Shown piece by piece: positions 50,556 through 59,729 of a DNA stretch of 64,000 nt; within the stretch, counting starts at the first letter, position 1; every line of letters begins with the position of its first letter. Source of the stretch: Candidatus Aminicenantes bacterium UBA6228. Lineage in GTDB: Bacteria; Acidobacteriota; Aminicenantia; Aminicenantales; Saccharicenantaceae. Under the pieces are notes generated by a model. The model worked only from the letters and a program-made list of their open reading frames with translations, ran no database searches and had not been told where the DNA came from. The position numbers were made by a program, and so were the translations under genes. The stretch covers positions 103,418-167,417 of the forward strand of contig DJWO01000011.1 in NCBI GenBank assembly GCA_002441005.1. The letters run 5' to 3'.

Positions 50556-51920
50556 ATGATTGCTTATAAGAAAAGACAAAACCGACGACTCTGGCTGGCT
50601 GGTGCCATTTTAGTCTTTTTGTTTTTTGGCTCAGGGGCTGAAGCCGTTGAGGCTCAGGAAGCTGGATTCCCCTATCCGCTTAGCCGGTTTAAATTGAGAA
50701 ATGGATTGGAAGTAATAGTCTGTGAGGATTCTTCCGTGCCCCTGATTTCAGTCGTGGTAACCTATGCCGTTGGCTCCATTAACGACCCCGAAAACAAAGC
50801 AGGTCTGGCTTTTATGATGCAGCATTTGATGTTCCAGGGTTCACAGAACGTCGGTCCTATGCAGCATTTGATGTATATCCAGAATGCTGGCGGCGAGCTT
50901 AATGCTTCGACCACTTTTGACAAAACTTTTTTTTATGAAACAGTCCCTTCAAACCAATTAAGCCTGGTTCTCTGGCTGGAATCAGACCGGATGAATTCCC
51001 TTGAAATTAACGAAGCCAAAATAGCCAGAATAAAGGAACTGATGCTGGCCAATGAACAGCAAAGGAGCCTGCAGGAGCCCTATGCCCGCTATTTTTTCCT
51101 GATGGATCAGATCCTCTATCCCGATTTTAGCTATGGGCATTCACCTCTGGGAACTGTGGATAACCTAAACAGTATCACCGTTGATGACGTCCTGGCTTTT
51201 TATCGCCGCTATTACGTCCCGAATAATGCTGTTCTCTGCATCAGCGGTGATATTAAAGCCCAGAAAGCCAGAGAACTCATCTCAAAATATTTTGAGACTA
51301 TTCCCCGGGGAGCCGAGCCGCCTTCTTATCCGCAGCCAGATTTCAGCGATGTTTATTCCTCCAGAGATCAAACGATTGTTGATCCTCTGGTTTCGACGCC
51401 GGCTCTGGAGTTTGGTTTAAGGCTGGAGGAGCCTCTGTCCGAAGAGCGACCGGCTCTCAGGCTGTTTGAATATCTGCTCATCAACGGAAAATCAAGCCGG
51501 CTGTATAAACTTCTGGTCAGCCGGGAAAGGGTAGCCCTTTATTTAAGCGGTAATCTGGAGGACCGCCGAAGCTTTATGTCACTTAAGTTATTCCTCCTGG
51601 CCAATAATCAAATTATGATTGATCGCTCCAAAAAACTGATTGTTGATGAATTAAACAAGTTTAAACTGGAGCTGGTTTCAGACCGCGAGCTGGTCAGAGC
51701 CAAAAACAAATACCGCTTCGATTTCTTGAGCCAGCTGACCACCACCAACCTGGACCGGTCCCTGGCCCTGTCAGAATTTTATCTCCGCTGGGGTCAGTTG
51801 CCAGATATAAATTATGAACTGGCGGCGGTTAACAAGATTACGCCTTATTCTATTCTCTCTTTGTCCAGAAAATATCTCCAGGAAGGAAAGTATTGTTTTG
51901 TTACTATCTTGCCGAGGTAA
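50556..51920 (+). CDS. Secreted M16-family protein lacking the zinc motif
   Basis: M16 (pitrilysin/processing-peptidase-like) fold, 454 residues, signal peptide at about 1-30 (LAGAILVFLFFGSGAEAVEA). The family sequence aligns well through VVTYAVGSINDPENKAGLAFMMQHLMFQGS, yet the inverted zinc motif HxxEH reads FMMQH: the first His is Phe and the catalytic Glu is Gln. The C-terminal domain (YVPNNAVLCISGDI, GKSSRLYKLLVSRERVALY) is intact. So this looks like a binding or structural subunit, not a peptidase. No Shine-Dalgarno is visible. Four bases separate its stop from the next M16 gene. Confidence 0.88.
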   Translation: MIAYKKRQNRRLWLAGAILVFLFFGSGAEAVEAQEAGFPYPLSRFKLRNGLEVIVCEDSSVPLISVVVTYAVGSINDPENKAGLAFMMQHLMFQGSQNVGPMQHLMYIQNAGGELNASTTFDKTFFYETVPSNQLSLVLWLESDRMNSLEINEAKIARIKELMLANEQQRSLQEPYARYFFLMDQILYPDFSYGHSPLGTVDNLNSITVDDVLAFYRRYYVPNNAVLCISGDIKAQKARELISKYFETIPRGAEPPSYPQPDFSDVYSSRDQTIVDPLVSTPALEFGLRLEEPLSEERPALRLFEYLLINGKSSRLYKLLVSRERVALYLSGNLEDRRSFMSLKLFLLANNQIMIDRSKKLIVDELNKFKLELVSDRELVRAKNKYRFDFLSQLTTTNLDRSLALSEFYLRWGQLPDINYELAAVNKITPYSILSLSRKYLQEGKYCFVTILPR

Positions 51921-51924
51921 GCCG

Positions 51925-53400
51925 ATGAAGCTGGGAAGAAGCCGTAAATTAAGACATTGTCTTACCGGCCTGTTGTTACTGGTCTTATGCTCACTTAATT
52001 TGCAACCACAAGAGAGATTCAGGCGTAATCCTCCCTACCCGGAACCTTTAAATCCGATGAAATTCCCACCAGTTGAATCTGGCGTCCTGTCCAGCGGTTT
52101 AAGAGTAGCAACCATGACCAGGCTTAATAAGCCTTTATTTGACCTGCTGGTCATTGTTCAAGCCGGAGAAAACGATTCTCCCCGTCAACTATCGGGGTTG
52201 GCCACGGTCACGGCCGAAATGCTGCTAAAAGGAACGCTGTCTTTAAGCTCTGCAGCTATAGAAGAGCAAATGGAAAGACTCGGTATCAGGGGAAATATTG
52301 AGGTCGGCGCGGATTATATTATTTATTCCTTTTCTTTCCTCGAAGAAAACCTGGAAGATACCCTCCGGCTGGTTGGTTCTTTGTTTTACGAGCCGATTTT
52401 TTCTTCGCTTGAACTATCAGCGATTAAAAGAGATTTTTATTATCAGCAGTTAGCCCGTAAGAAAGATCCGGAAAAATCAGGTTATGATTTTTTCCTGACC
52501 AGACTGTTTGCGGGAAGCGGCTACAATCCCGGGGTCATTGATGAAGAGTCCATCAGAAATATTAGTCAGAAAGACGTAATCTCTTTTTATCAGCGTTTTA
52601 TCCGTCCCAACAATTCTCTGGTTATTCTGGATGGAAATATAAACCTGAATAATGCCAGCCGGAAAATAAGTCAGGCTTTTTACCGCTGGATCCCGCGGCC
52701 GGTTGAGCCTACCCCTGCCCCCCATCTAACCAATCTGAATTATCAGTCTATAGTTTTCCTTGATCTGCCCTCACCCGATGTTTCGGTAATTATCGGCAAT
52801 GCTGTTTCTCCCCTGGGAAGTGGCGATTATCATGCCCTTTTAGTCTTGAATCAACTTATCGGTGGTTCGCCCACTAGCCGGCTTTTTCTTAATCTCAGAG
52901 AATCAAAGGGTCTGGCCTATTATGCCTTCAGCCAGCTGTCATTTTTCAAGAATAACGGGCTATTCTGGATCAGGGTTAAAAGCTCTCCGCCAGCAGTCGG
53001 TCAGGTAGTTAAAGATGTTGGGTCGCAGCTGAACTCACTACTGGAAGAGAGAATCGATCCTCTTGAACTGGAAAAAGCTAAGGCTTACCTGGCCGGAAAC
53101 TTTCCGCTGGAAAACCAGTTGCCAGAACAAAGGGCCAAAAGAATCGGCTTTCAGTTTATTTATCAGTTGCCGTCTGATTTCTGGAATAAATATTATGAAA
53201 ATCTGCTGATGGTCAGCAGCGAGAGAGTTCAGGAAGTAGCCCGCCAGTATTTTACCAGGCAGCCTCTCATTGTCATTAGCGGTGATTTCCAGGCCTGTCT
53301 TGATTCTTTGCGGGAAATAGACAGGATTGAAGTCTATAACCAAAAAGGGCAGCTGACCGCCAGCTGTGAAAAAGGAGTGGTTAAGAATGAAACTCGTTGA
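51925..53400 (+). CDS. Second secreted M16-family protein, also without zinc motif
   Basis: 491 residues with a signal peptide (LRHCLTGLLLLVLCSLNLQ). M16 N-terminal half: VESGVLSSGLRVATMTRLNKPLF, QLSGLATVTAEMLLKGT where HxxEH should stand (reads TVTAE), and GSGYNPGVIDEESIRNISQKDVISFYQRFIRPNNSLVILDGNI; C-terminal half has IGGSPTSRLFLNLRESKGLAYYAFS. It resembles the non-catalytic beta-type partner of bacterial M16 pairs. The ATG at 51925 (GAGGTAA upstream) is preferred over longer forms that would overlap the first gene by over 100 bp. Overlaps ftcD by 14 bp. Confidence 0.87.
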   Translation: MKLGRSRKLRHCLTGLLLLVLCSLNLQPQERFRRNPPYPEPLNPMKFPPVESGVLSSGLRVATMTRLNKPLFDLLVIVQAGENDSPRQLSGLATVTAEMLLKGTLSLSSAAIEEQMERLGIRGNIEVGADYIIYSFSFLEENLEDTLRLVGSLFYEPIFSSLELSAIKRDFYYQQLARKKDPEKSGYDFFLTRLFAGSGYNPGVIDEESIRNISQKDVISFYQRFIRPNNSLVILDGNINLNNASRKISQAFYRWIPRPVEPTPAPHLTNLNYQSIVFLDLPSPDVSVIIGNAVSPLGSGDYHALLVLNQLIGGSPTSRLFLNLRESKGLAYYAFSQLSFFKNNGLFWIRVKSSPPAVGQVVKDVGSQLNSLLEERIDPLELEKAKAYLAGNFPLENQLPEQRAKRIGFQFIYQLPSDFWNKYYENLLMVSSERVQEVARQYFTRQPLIVISGDFQACLDSLREIDRIEVYNQKGQLTASCEKGVVKNETR

Positions 53401-55060
53401 ATGTGTTCCTAATTTTAGTGAAGGCCGCGACCGGCAAAAGATTGAAGCCATAGTCAGAGAAATCGAAAACACCCCCGAGGTCAAACTGCTGGATGTCGAT
53501 CCGGGAGAGGCCACCAACCGGACAGTCGTCACTTTTATTGGCTCCCCGGAAGGAGTAAAACAGGCGGCTTTTAAGGCCATTAAGAAGGCAGCCGAATTGA
53601 TTGATATGAGACAACACCGGGGAGCCCATCCGAGGTTAGGGGCAACCGATGTCTGCCCCTTTGTTCCGGTGTCTGAAGTTTCAATGGAAGATTGTGTCCA
53701 GCTGGCCAATGAACTGGCCCACCAGGTAGGAGAAGAGTTGCATATTCCGGTTTACTTATATGAAGAGGCAGCTAAGAAGCCTGAGAGGGAAAACCTGGCT
53801 AATATCAGACAGGGCGAATATGAAGGGCTGGCTGAAAAATTGAAAGACCCTCAATGGGCACCTGACTACGGCCAGCCGGTTTTTAATCCCTCAGCCGGTG
53901 CCACGGTCATCGGTGCTCGTGAATTTTTAATAGCTTATAATATAAATCTAAATACCAGAGACAGAAAAATCGCTCAGGAAATAGCCTCCTACCTGCGGGA
54001 AAGTGGCCGGGTAAAAAAAGATAAAAATGGCCAGATAGTCTATGACCGGCAAGGCCAGCCAGTCAAAATACCGGGAAAATTTAAGGCGGTCAAGGCGGTT
54101 GGCTGGTATATAGATGAATATCAGATTGCCCAGATTTCTATTAACTTAACCAACTATAAAATCACTCCGCCCCATGTTGTCTTTGATGAAGCCTGCCTGG
54201 TTGCCCAGAAAATGGGTGTCCGGGTGACAGGCAGTGAACTGGTCGGCCTGATTCCCAAAGAAGCTCTGCTACTGGCCGGGAGTTATTACCTTGAAAAGCA
54301 AGGGAAAAGCCCTGGGGTCCCGGAAAAAGAATTGATCCGGCTGGCAGTCAGGTCACTGGGTTTAAATGACATAGTTCCTTTTGATCCAGCCAAAAAAATT
54401 ATCGAATATCAATTCCCCTCCTCTCCGGGCCTCAGCGGCCTGAAGTTGAGTGACTTCCTCGATGAACTGTCGATGGACTCTCCCGCTCCAGGTGGTGGCA
54501 GTGCTGCTGCTCTGTGCGGCAGCCTGTCAGCGGCCTTATCTTCTATGGTGGCTAATTTAACCGCCGGGAAAAAGGGACATGAATCGGTAGCTGCCATCAT
54601 GAAATCAACAGCGGTCAGATCCCAGAAACTGAAAGAGGAATTGCTAACAGCTGTTGATCAGGATAGCCGGGCTTTTAACCGGGTAATGGAAGCCCTCCGC
54701 CTGCCTAAGGGGACACCAGAGCAGGTCAGAGACAGGGAGGAAGCCATTGAAAAAGCTAATAAGGAAGCAACGCTGGTGCCACTATCCGTTCTGGAAAAAT
54801 CAGTCGAACTGGCGGCACTGGCTGGTGAGGTTGCCAGCCATGGGCACAAAAGTTCTGTCAGTGATGCTGGGGTGGCCGGGTTGACGGCTAGAGCCTGCGG
54901 TTTTGGAGCTTACTATAATGTCAAAATCAACCTGCCCGGTATTAAGGACGAAGTTTTTAAGAAAAAAGTTCTTAATCAAGCAGACAAGTTTAAGAAAAAA
55001 TTAGAAAAAGAAACGGCTAAAATTGACAGGCTAATGACCAGCTGCCTGAAAACAGGATAA
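53387..55060 (+). CDS. ftcD: Glutamate formimidoyltransferase / formiminotetrahydrofolate cyclodeaminase fusion
   Basis: Bifunctional folate enzyme of histidine breakdown. The transferase half (residues 1-330: LVECVPNFSEGRDRQKIEAIV, DMRQHRGAHPRLGATDVCPFVPV, TGSELVGLIPKEALL) passes the formimino group of formiminoglutamate to THF, and the cyclodeaminase half (from about 355: LSDFLDELSMDSPAPGGGSAAALCGSLSAAL) releases ammonia. The fused form is typical of animals but occurs in many bacteria. Start at ATG 53387 with GGAG nine bases before it. No hutH, hutU or hutI is in the window, so histidine degradation or folate one-carbon supply must be completed elsewhere. Confidence 0.93.
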   Translation: MKLVECVPNFSEGRDRQKIEAIVREIENTPEVKLLDVDPGEATNRTVVTFIGSPEGVKQAAFKAIKKAAELIDMRQHRGAHPRLGATDVCPFVPVSEVSMEDCVQLANELAHQVGEELHIPVYLYEEAAKKPERENLANIRQGEYEGLAEKLKDPQWAPDYGQPVFNPSAGATVIGAREFLIAYNINLNTRDRKIAQEIASYLRESGRVKKDKNGQIVYDRQGQPVKIPGKFKAVKAVGWYIDEYQIAQISINLTNYKITPPHVVFDEACLVAQKMGVRVTGSELVGLIPKEALLLAGSYYLEKQGKSPGVPEKELIRLAVRSLGLNDIVPFDPAKKIIEYQFPSSPGLSGLKLSDFLDELSMDSPAPGGGSAAALCGSLSAALSSMVANLTAGKKGHESVAAIMKSTAVRSQKLKEELLTAVDQDSRAFNRVMEALRLPKGTPEQVRDREEAIEKANKEATLVPLSVLEKSVELAALAGEVASHGHKSSVSDAGVAGLTARACGFGAYYNVKINLPGIKDEVFKKKVLNQADKFKKKLEKETAKIDRLMTSCLKTG

Positions 55061-55080
55061 TAACCTGAATATCGCCAGGA

Positions 55081-55899
55081 TTATTTTTTAAGAGCCGGAG
55101 AAAGCCTTTTCCCCCCAAGGGTAGCCAGAAAAATGATGAGCGACAGAAAGACAATACTGGCCGAAGCTGGCAGATTGACCAGATAAGCCAGGGCAATGCC
55201 CGCCAGTATCGAGATCAGGCTGAAAATTGTGCTTAAAATTAAAGCCTGGCGAAAACTTCTGGCCAGCTGGAGAGCTGAAGCTGCCGGGACAACGGTTAGA
55301 GCTGAGACCAGCAACAGGCCGACAATTCTCAGTCCAAGAACAACGGTGATGGCCATTAACATGACCAGTATTTTATCCAGCCTGTCCGCTTTGACTCCGG
55401 CGACCAGAGCAGTCTCCCGGTCAAAGGTCATATATAGCAGCTGATGATAATTAATCAAGATTAAAACCGTCACCATCAAAGCCAGGACAATTGACAACCA
55501 GACTTCAACCGGCGAGATGGCCAGAATATCGCCGAAAAGATAGCCCATCAATTCCACGCCGAAATTCATTCTTAATGACACTAAGAAAATAGCCAGGGCC
55601 ATGCCGGCACTGCTGAGAATAGCCAGAGCAGTCTCGCCTGGTAATTTTGTCTGCTGTTTCAACTTTAAGATATATAGCGAGCCAAGCACACAGACAATAA
55701 GGGAAACCATTAAAGGCAGAAAATTGAGGACCAGGCCTAAAGCTATACCGGCAAAAGCGACATGTGACAAGCCGTGGGTGATCATGGCCTCCTGCCTCCA
55801 GACCAGAAAAACCCCCAGCAGGCCGCAGGCTATGGCCAGAAAGCTGCCGGCCAGGATGGCCCGCCAGAAAAAACCAGAGGCCAGGACAGTTGATAGCAT
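55081..55899 (-). CDS. znuB: Metal ABC transporter permease (ZnuB/TroC-like)
   Basis: Inner-membrane permease of the zinc/manganese/iron ABC-3 family. 272 residues with seven to eight hydrophobic segments: GCLLGVFLVWRQEAMITHGLSHVAFAGIALG is the family signature near the N-terminus, and RIVGLLLVSALTVVPAASALQLARSF near the C-terminus. It lies 19 bp after the ATPase gene. The metal cannot be told from the permease alone. Confidence 0.92.
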   Translation of the reverse strand: MLSTVLASGFFWRAILAGSFLAIACGLLGVFLVWRQEAMITHGLSHVAFAGIALGLVLNFLPLMVSLIVCVLGSLYILKLKQQTKLPGETALAILSSAGMALAIFLVSLRMNFGVELMGYLFGDILAISPVEVWLSIVLALMVTVLILINYHQLLYMTFDRETALVAGVKADRLDKILVMLMAITVVLGLRIVGLLLVSALTVVPAASALQLARSFRQALILSTIFSLISILAGIALAYLVNLPASASIVFLSLIIFLATLGGKRLSPALKK

Positions 55900-55918
55900 C
55901 TACCCTCTTTCCTGTTTT

Positions 55919-56707
55919 TTAATGTTGGTGCATAACCAGATGGTCGCCGCCAGACAGCAGATCTCTAAAAGCGGCTGACTGACAGAATTCTTCATGCTGG
56001 CCATGATAAATTAGTCTTCGGTTTAAACAGGCTACCTGATTGATATGCTTGTTAATCAGTCCATAGTCATGGGTAACTACGGCAATGGTCAGCCCGTAAT
56101 CGTGGTTTAGCTGTCCCAGTAAATCATAGAAATTTTCCTGAGTCTGGTGATCAACGCCGGTAGTCGGTTCATCCAGAAGCATAATCTCAGGCTCAGTAGC
56201 CAGAGCCCGGGCAATCAGCACCCGCTGTTGCTGGCCGCCTGATAAAGTCGTTATCAGCTTTTTCTGATAGCCGGGCAGGCTAACCAGCTTGAGAACTTGC
56301 TCAATTCTTTCTTTCCGCCAGCCAGACGGCCTGCCTTTTATTTTCCGGCCAGCATAAAGACTGGAAGTGATAACCTCTTCAACTGAAATTGGAAGATTAG
56401 ACTCAAAATGAGTGGCTTTCTGCTGAATATAACCTAGCCTGAACCAGTCCCGGAAATCCTCAATCTTCTGGCCAAAAAGAAAAACCTGGCCAGCCTGAGG
56501 TTTTAGCCGACCGACCATAATTTTCAGAAGAGTGGTCTTGCCAGAACCGTTCGGCCCGATAATAGCCAGGAAATCAGCCCGGTTGATGGTTAGATTAATA
56601 TCCTCAAGGACCGGGGGCCCGTCATAAGTGAAAACGACAGATTCAACCCTCACTATTTCCTGAGATTTTTCCGGCTGGTCTATCTCCTCAGATGCCTTGC
56701 TGATCAC
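55919..56707 (-). CDS. znuC: Metal ABC transporter ATP-binding protein (ZnuC-like)
   Basis: Cytosolic ATPase of the transporter. Walker A IIGPNGSGKTTLL, Q-loop QKATHFE, signature LSGGQQQRVLIARALA, Walker B IMLLDEPTTGVD and the H-loop VVTHDYG. 262 residues. Start is GTG at 56707, 20 bp inside the end of the binding-protein gene. The C-terminus has LVMHQH and a few histidines, which may be incidental. Confidence 0.93.
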   Translation of the reverse strand: MISKASEEIDQPEKSQEIVRVESVVFTYDGPPVLEDINLTINRADFLAIIGPNGSGKTTLLKIMVGRLKPQAGQVFLFGQKIEDFRDWFRLGYIQQKATHFESNLPISVEEVITSSLYAGRKIKGRPSGWRKERIEQVLKLVSLPGYQKKLITTLSGGQQQRVLIARALATEPEIMLLDEPTTGVDHQTQENFYDLLGQLNHDYGLTIAVVTHDYGLINKHINQVACLNRRLIYHGQHEEFCQSAAFRDLLSGGDHLVMHQH

Positions 56708-57602
56708 AGCCCAACCCCTCGATTAGAATTTTAAGATTATCTTCCATCAGACTTAAAAAAGATTTTTGTTCCTGAATTTCTTTTTTAGCCAGATCAACTC
56801 CGGTAGATAGCCGGTATAACTTTGAGCCTGTTTCCCTGGAAATTTGCTTGGCATAGGCAGGAGGAGTTGAGCTTTCATAAAATATGGCTTTAATCTGCCT
56901 GGCTCTGATGAGATTGATGACCTCCTGCAGTCTCCGGGGAGTCGGCTGAGCTTCAGGATTGAGTCCGGTCAGGGAAATCTGATTAAGTCCATAACGGGCA
57001 GCCAGATAGCCAAAAGCCCGGTGGCCGGCAATGACCAGATCAGAAGATTTGCAACTGGCTAATCTTAGCTGATACTGCCCGTCAAGCTGCTTTAATTTTT
57101 CGATAAGAGCCTGAGCATTGTTCTTATAAGCGGTTGCCCCGGCTGGATCTAAATCAGACAGGACTTCGCTTAATTTCCTGACCAGCAGCTGGTCAGCTCC
57201 AAAATCCAACCAGAGATGGGGATCTTCAGGTCTTAAAGCGGAATAATGGCTGTCTTTTAACACCTCCACAAAACTGATAACAGTCAGCTTGTCAGAATCT
57301 AAACTGGCCAAAATTCTATCCAGCCAGGGTTCGAGCTGCCCTCCGATTCTGACTAAGAGCTGAGCTGACCTCAGGATTGACAGGTCAGAAGGACGCAGCT
57401 GAAAATCATGAATTTCAGAAGAAGTCGGGATTAACTGATAGATTTGATTCTGGCTGCCCGTAATTTCCCGCGCGAATTCGCTCAGTGGGAAGATGGTGCT
57501 CACAATTAGCGGTTCGGGGCTGGAACTGATTGCTGACTGCTGGCCGGCAGAGAGCGAGATGGCTGATAGAAGCACTATCACCAGACTAAATATTCTTCTC
57601 AT
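56688..57602 (-). CDS. znuA: Metal ABC transporter substrate-binding protein (ZnuA-like, cluster A-I)
   Basis: Exported metal-binding protein, 304 residues, signal peptide IFSLVIVLLSAISLSAG. Likely ligands: His in SSEIHDFQLRPSD, His in EDPHLWLDFG, His in IAGHRAFGYLAARYGL and Glu in FYESSTPP, as in ZnuA/TroA proteins. The His/Asp-rich loop common in high-affinity zinc ZnuA is absent; manganese or low-loop zinc uptake is possible. First gene of the three-gene operon, divergent from pepD. Confidence 0.9.
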   Translation of the reverse strand: MRRIFSLVIVLLSAISLSAGQQSAISSSPEPLIVSTIFPLSEFAREITGSQNQIYQLIPTSSEIHDFQLRPSDLSILRSAQLLVRIGGQLEPWLDRILASLDSDKLTVISFVEVLKDSHYSALRPEDPHLWLDFGADQLLVRKLSEVLSDLDPAGATAYKNNAQALIEKLKQLDGQYQLRLASCKSSDLVIAGHRAFGYLAARYGLNQISLTGLNPEAQPTPRRLQEVINLIRARQIKAIFYESSTPPAYAKQISRETGSKLYRLSTGVDLAKKEIQEQKSFLSLMEDNLKILIEGLGCDQQGI

Positions 57603-57633
57603 GATCGGCCACTACTTGATTTATTCAAAAATC

Positions 57634-57663
57634 TTGAAACTGTCCGCTTTTTAAAGATATTAT
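57634..57663 (+). promoter_or_regulatory. Candidate pepD promoter
   Basis: TTGAAA (57634-57639), an 18-bp spacer and TATTAT (57658-57663), each one base off consensus. The leader carries AAAGGAG ahead of the pepD ATG at 57696. Confidence 0.55.
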
Positions 57664-57695
57664 AACATAGTAGTAAATTTTCAAAGGAGTCAAAG

Positions 57696-59147
57696 ATGCC
57701 AAACGAGATTAGGTCTTTAAAGCCAGAAATTATCTGGAAACATTTTTCTCAACTGGTTAAAATTCCGCGCTGTTCCGGTCACGAACAGGCCGTGGCTGAT
57801 TATATCTGCCAGTTAGCCTCCGGCTGGAAACTTGAATATCAACAAGACCGGGTTGGAAATGTTCTTGTTCGCCTGCCGGCTACTGCCGGCCATGAACAGG
57901 CAACAGGTATTATTCTGCAGGCTCATCTTGACATGGTGTGCGAAAAAAATTCAGAGGTCAAACATGATTTTGAGTGTGAGCCGATCCAGGCCGTAATTGA
58001 CGGCGATTGGGTCAAGGCTATTGGAACCAGCTTGGGATCTGATAACGGTATCGGGGTAGCGACCTGTCTGGCCGTTATGGAAGACCGGAGTCTGGTCCAT
58101 GGCCCGGTAGAATGCTTGTTTACGGTTGATGAAGAAACTGGTTTAACCGGGGTTTATCAGCTTAAAAAAAATGTCTTGCAGGGGAAGATTCTGATTAACC
58201 TGGACAGCGAAGATGAAGGGACCTTTACCATCGGCTGTGCTGGCGGCGCCGAGTCTGAACTGATCCTGCCCGTTCGGCGTCAGAACAGAAAAGCGAGAAA
58301 CCTGCTGACCATCACCCTTAAAGGCTTGCGGGGCGGACATTCCGGCCTGGATATCAACCTCGGCCGGGGCAATGCCATCAAGCTGCTGGCCAGGTTGCTG
58401 GTTGAGGCAGCGGCTAAATATAAATTTGAGTTGATTTCATTTAATGGTGGTAGCAAAAGGAATGCCATTCCGCGCGAGGCAGTGGCAGTTCTGGCTGTTG
58501 AACCGGGCAGGCAAAAAGGACTAAGCCAGCAATTAAAGAAAGGTTTTGAAGCCATCAAATTCGAATACCGGGTGACTGATCCTGAGATGAAGCTCGAGAT
58601 TAAAAAGAGTCAAGAACCAGATCATCCGCTGGTGGCTGAATCACAGTCCAGACTGCTAAATTTGATTTTGTCCCTTCCTCACGGGGTGGTGGCCATGCAT
58701 CCGGAGATCAGCGGCCTGGTTGAGACTTCCTCTAACCTGGCTATCGTTGAAACCAAGGAAAAAACAGTCAGCATTATCTGCAATACCCGCAGTTCGGTTG
58801 GCTCAGCCCTGGAGGCAGTCAGGCTGGTTATCAAGGCTACTGCCAGCCTGGCTGGAGCCAGAATTCTTCAGCCCGATGGCTATCCGGCCTGGACTCCAGA
58901 CCTCAAGTCCCCTTTATTACAAAGAATGATTGAGATTTACCGGCAGCTATTTGAAAAAGAGCCGGAGGTCAAAGCGGTTCATGCCGGGCTGGAGTGCGGC
59001 ATTATTGGCAAAAAATATCCAGGTCTGGACATGATCTCTATCGGACCGACCATTCGTTATCCTCATTCGCCTGAAGAAAAAGCTAATATCGAGTCGGTAG
59101 AGAAATTCTGGCGGTTAGTAGTCGAGGCTCTAAAGGAATTAGCCTGA
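57696..59147 (+). CDS. pepD: Cytosolic aminoacyl-histidine dipeptidase PepD (M20C)
   Basis: Di-zinc dipeptidase cleaving Xaa-His and other dipeptides in the cytosol. Ligands and catalytic residues: ILQAHLDMVCEK (His, Asp), GTSLGSDNGIGVATCLAVM (bridging Asp), FTVDEETGLTG (catalytic Glu-Glu), INLDSEDEGTFTIGCAGG (Asp) and the C-terminal His in YPHSPEEK. The lid domain contains GLRGGHSGLDINLGRGNAIKLLARLL. 483 residues matches E. coli PepD. No signal peptide. Confidence 0.95.
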   Translation: MPNEIRSLKPEIIWKHFSQLVKIPRCSGHEQAVADYICQLASGWKLEYQQDRVGNVLVRLPATAGHEQATGIILQAHLDMVCEKNSEVKHDFECEPIQAVIDGDWVKAIGTSLGSDNGIGVATCLAVMEDRSLVHGPVECLFTVDEETGLTGVYQLKKNVLQGKILINLDSEDEGTFTIGCAGGAESELILPVRRQNRKARNLLTITLKGLRGGHSGLDINLGRGNAIKLLARLLVEAAAKYKFELISFNGGSKRNAIPREAVAVLAVEPGRQKGLSQQLKKGFEAIKFEYRVTDPEMKLEIKKSQEPDHPLVAESQSRLLNLILSLPHGVVAMHPEISGLVETSSNLAIVETKEKTVSIICNTRSSVGSALEAVRLVIKATASLAGARILQPDGYPAWTPDLKSPLLQRMIEIYRQLFEKEPEVKAVHAGLECGIIGKKYPGLDMISIGPTIRYPHSPEEKANIESVEKFWRLVVEALKELA

Positions 59148-59257
59148 AATCAGGGTTAATAGATATGCGCCGAAGAAATTTCATCGGGCTGTTGACTGGC
59201 TTTTTAACTGTGGTCAGCAAGAAAGCCTGGACAGCCATCAACCTAAGGAGCGACAAC

Positions 59258-59647
59258 ATGAAAAAAGCAATTAAGACTGATAAAGCCCCAAAGGCCATCG
59301 GGCCTTATTCTCAAGGCATAATTGGCGGAGGCTTTATTTTTGTTTCCGGGCAGATTCCACTTGATCCGGCCAGTGGAGAAATTGTCGGGCAGACTATAGA
59401 AGAGCAGGCTCATCAGGTTTTTAAAAACCTCCAGGCTATTTTGCAGGCAGCGGGGAGCTCTCTTGAGCGGGTAGTCAAAGCCACTGTTTTTCTGGCTGAT
59501 ATGAATGACTTTAGCCGAATGAACGCTGTCTATGCTCAATATTTTTCAGAACCATATCCGGCCCGGGCTGCTTTTCAGGTAGCCAGGTTGCCCCGGGAAG
59601 CAAAAATTGAAGTCGAGGTTATAGCTCTGGCTGAAAATCAAATCTGA
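59258..59647 (+). CDS. ridA: RidA-family enamine/imine deaminase
   Basis: Removes reactive 2-aminoacrylate-type intermediates. 129 residues: IKTDKAPKAIGPYSQGIIGGGFIFVSGQIPLDPASGEIVG, LQAILQAAGSSLERVVKATVFLADMNDF, YPARAAFQVARLPREAKIEVEVIAL with the conserved Arg and Glu. Start choice: the ATG at 59258 has AAGGAG seven bases upstream and gives the normal length. An upstream in-frame ATG at 59165 would add 31 residues that read as a twin-arginine signal (RRRNFIGLLTGFLTVV), though it has no Shine-Dalgarno; see findings. It follows pepD closely. Confidence 0.93.
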   Translation: MKKAIKTDKAPKAIGPYSQGIIGGGFIFVSGQIPLDPASGEIVGQTIEEQAHQVFKNLQAILQAAGSSLERVVKATVFLADMNDFSRMNAVYAQYFSEPYPARAAFQVARLPREAKIEVEVIALAENQI

Positions 59648-59680
59648 GCCGCCGAAAAATAAGATTTTTCACTCAGGGAC

Positions 59681-59708
59681 TTAACAAATCAGTTCCGGAC
59701 AGTATAAT
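59681..59708 (+). promoter_or_regulatory. Promoter of the FmdB-type gene
   Basis: TTAACA (59681-59686), 16-bp spacer and a perfect TATAAT (59703-59708). The leader carries AGAGGA before the ATG at 59730. Confidence 0.65.
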
Positions 59709-59729
59709 TAATTAGAGGAAAAAAATATC

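Noticed and set aside
53038..53709. 223-residue open frame on the minus strand
   Set aside because: It lies wholly across the M16 and ftcD genes, has no family resemblance and looks like the complement of well-conserved coding sequence.
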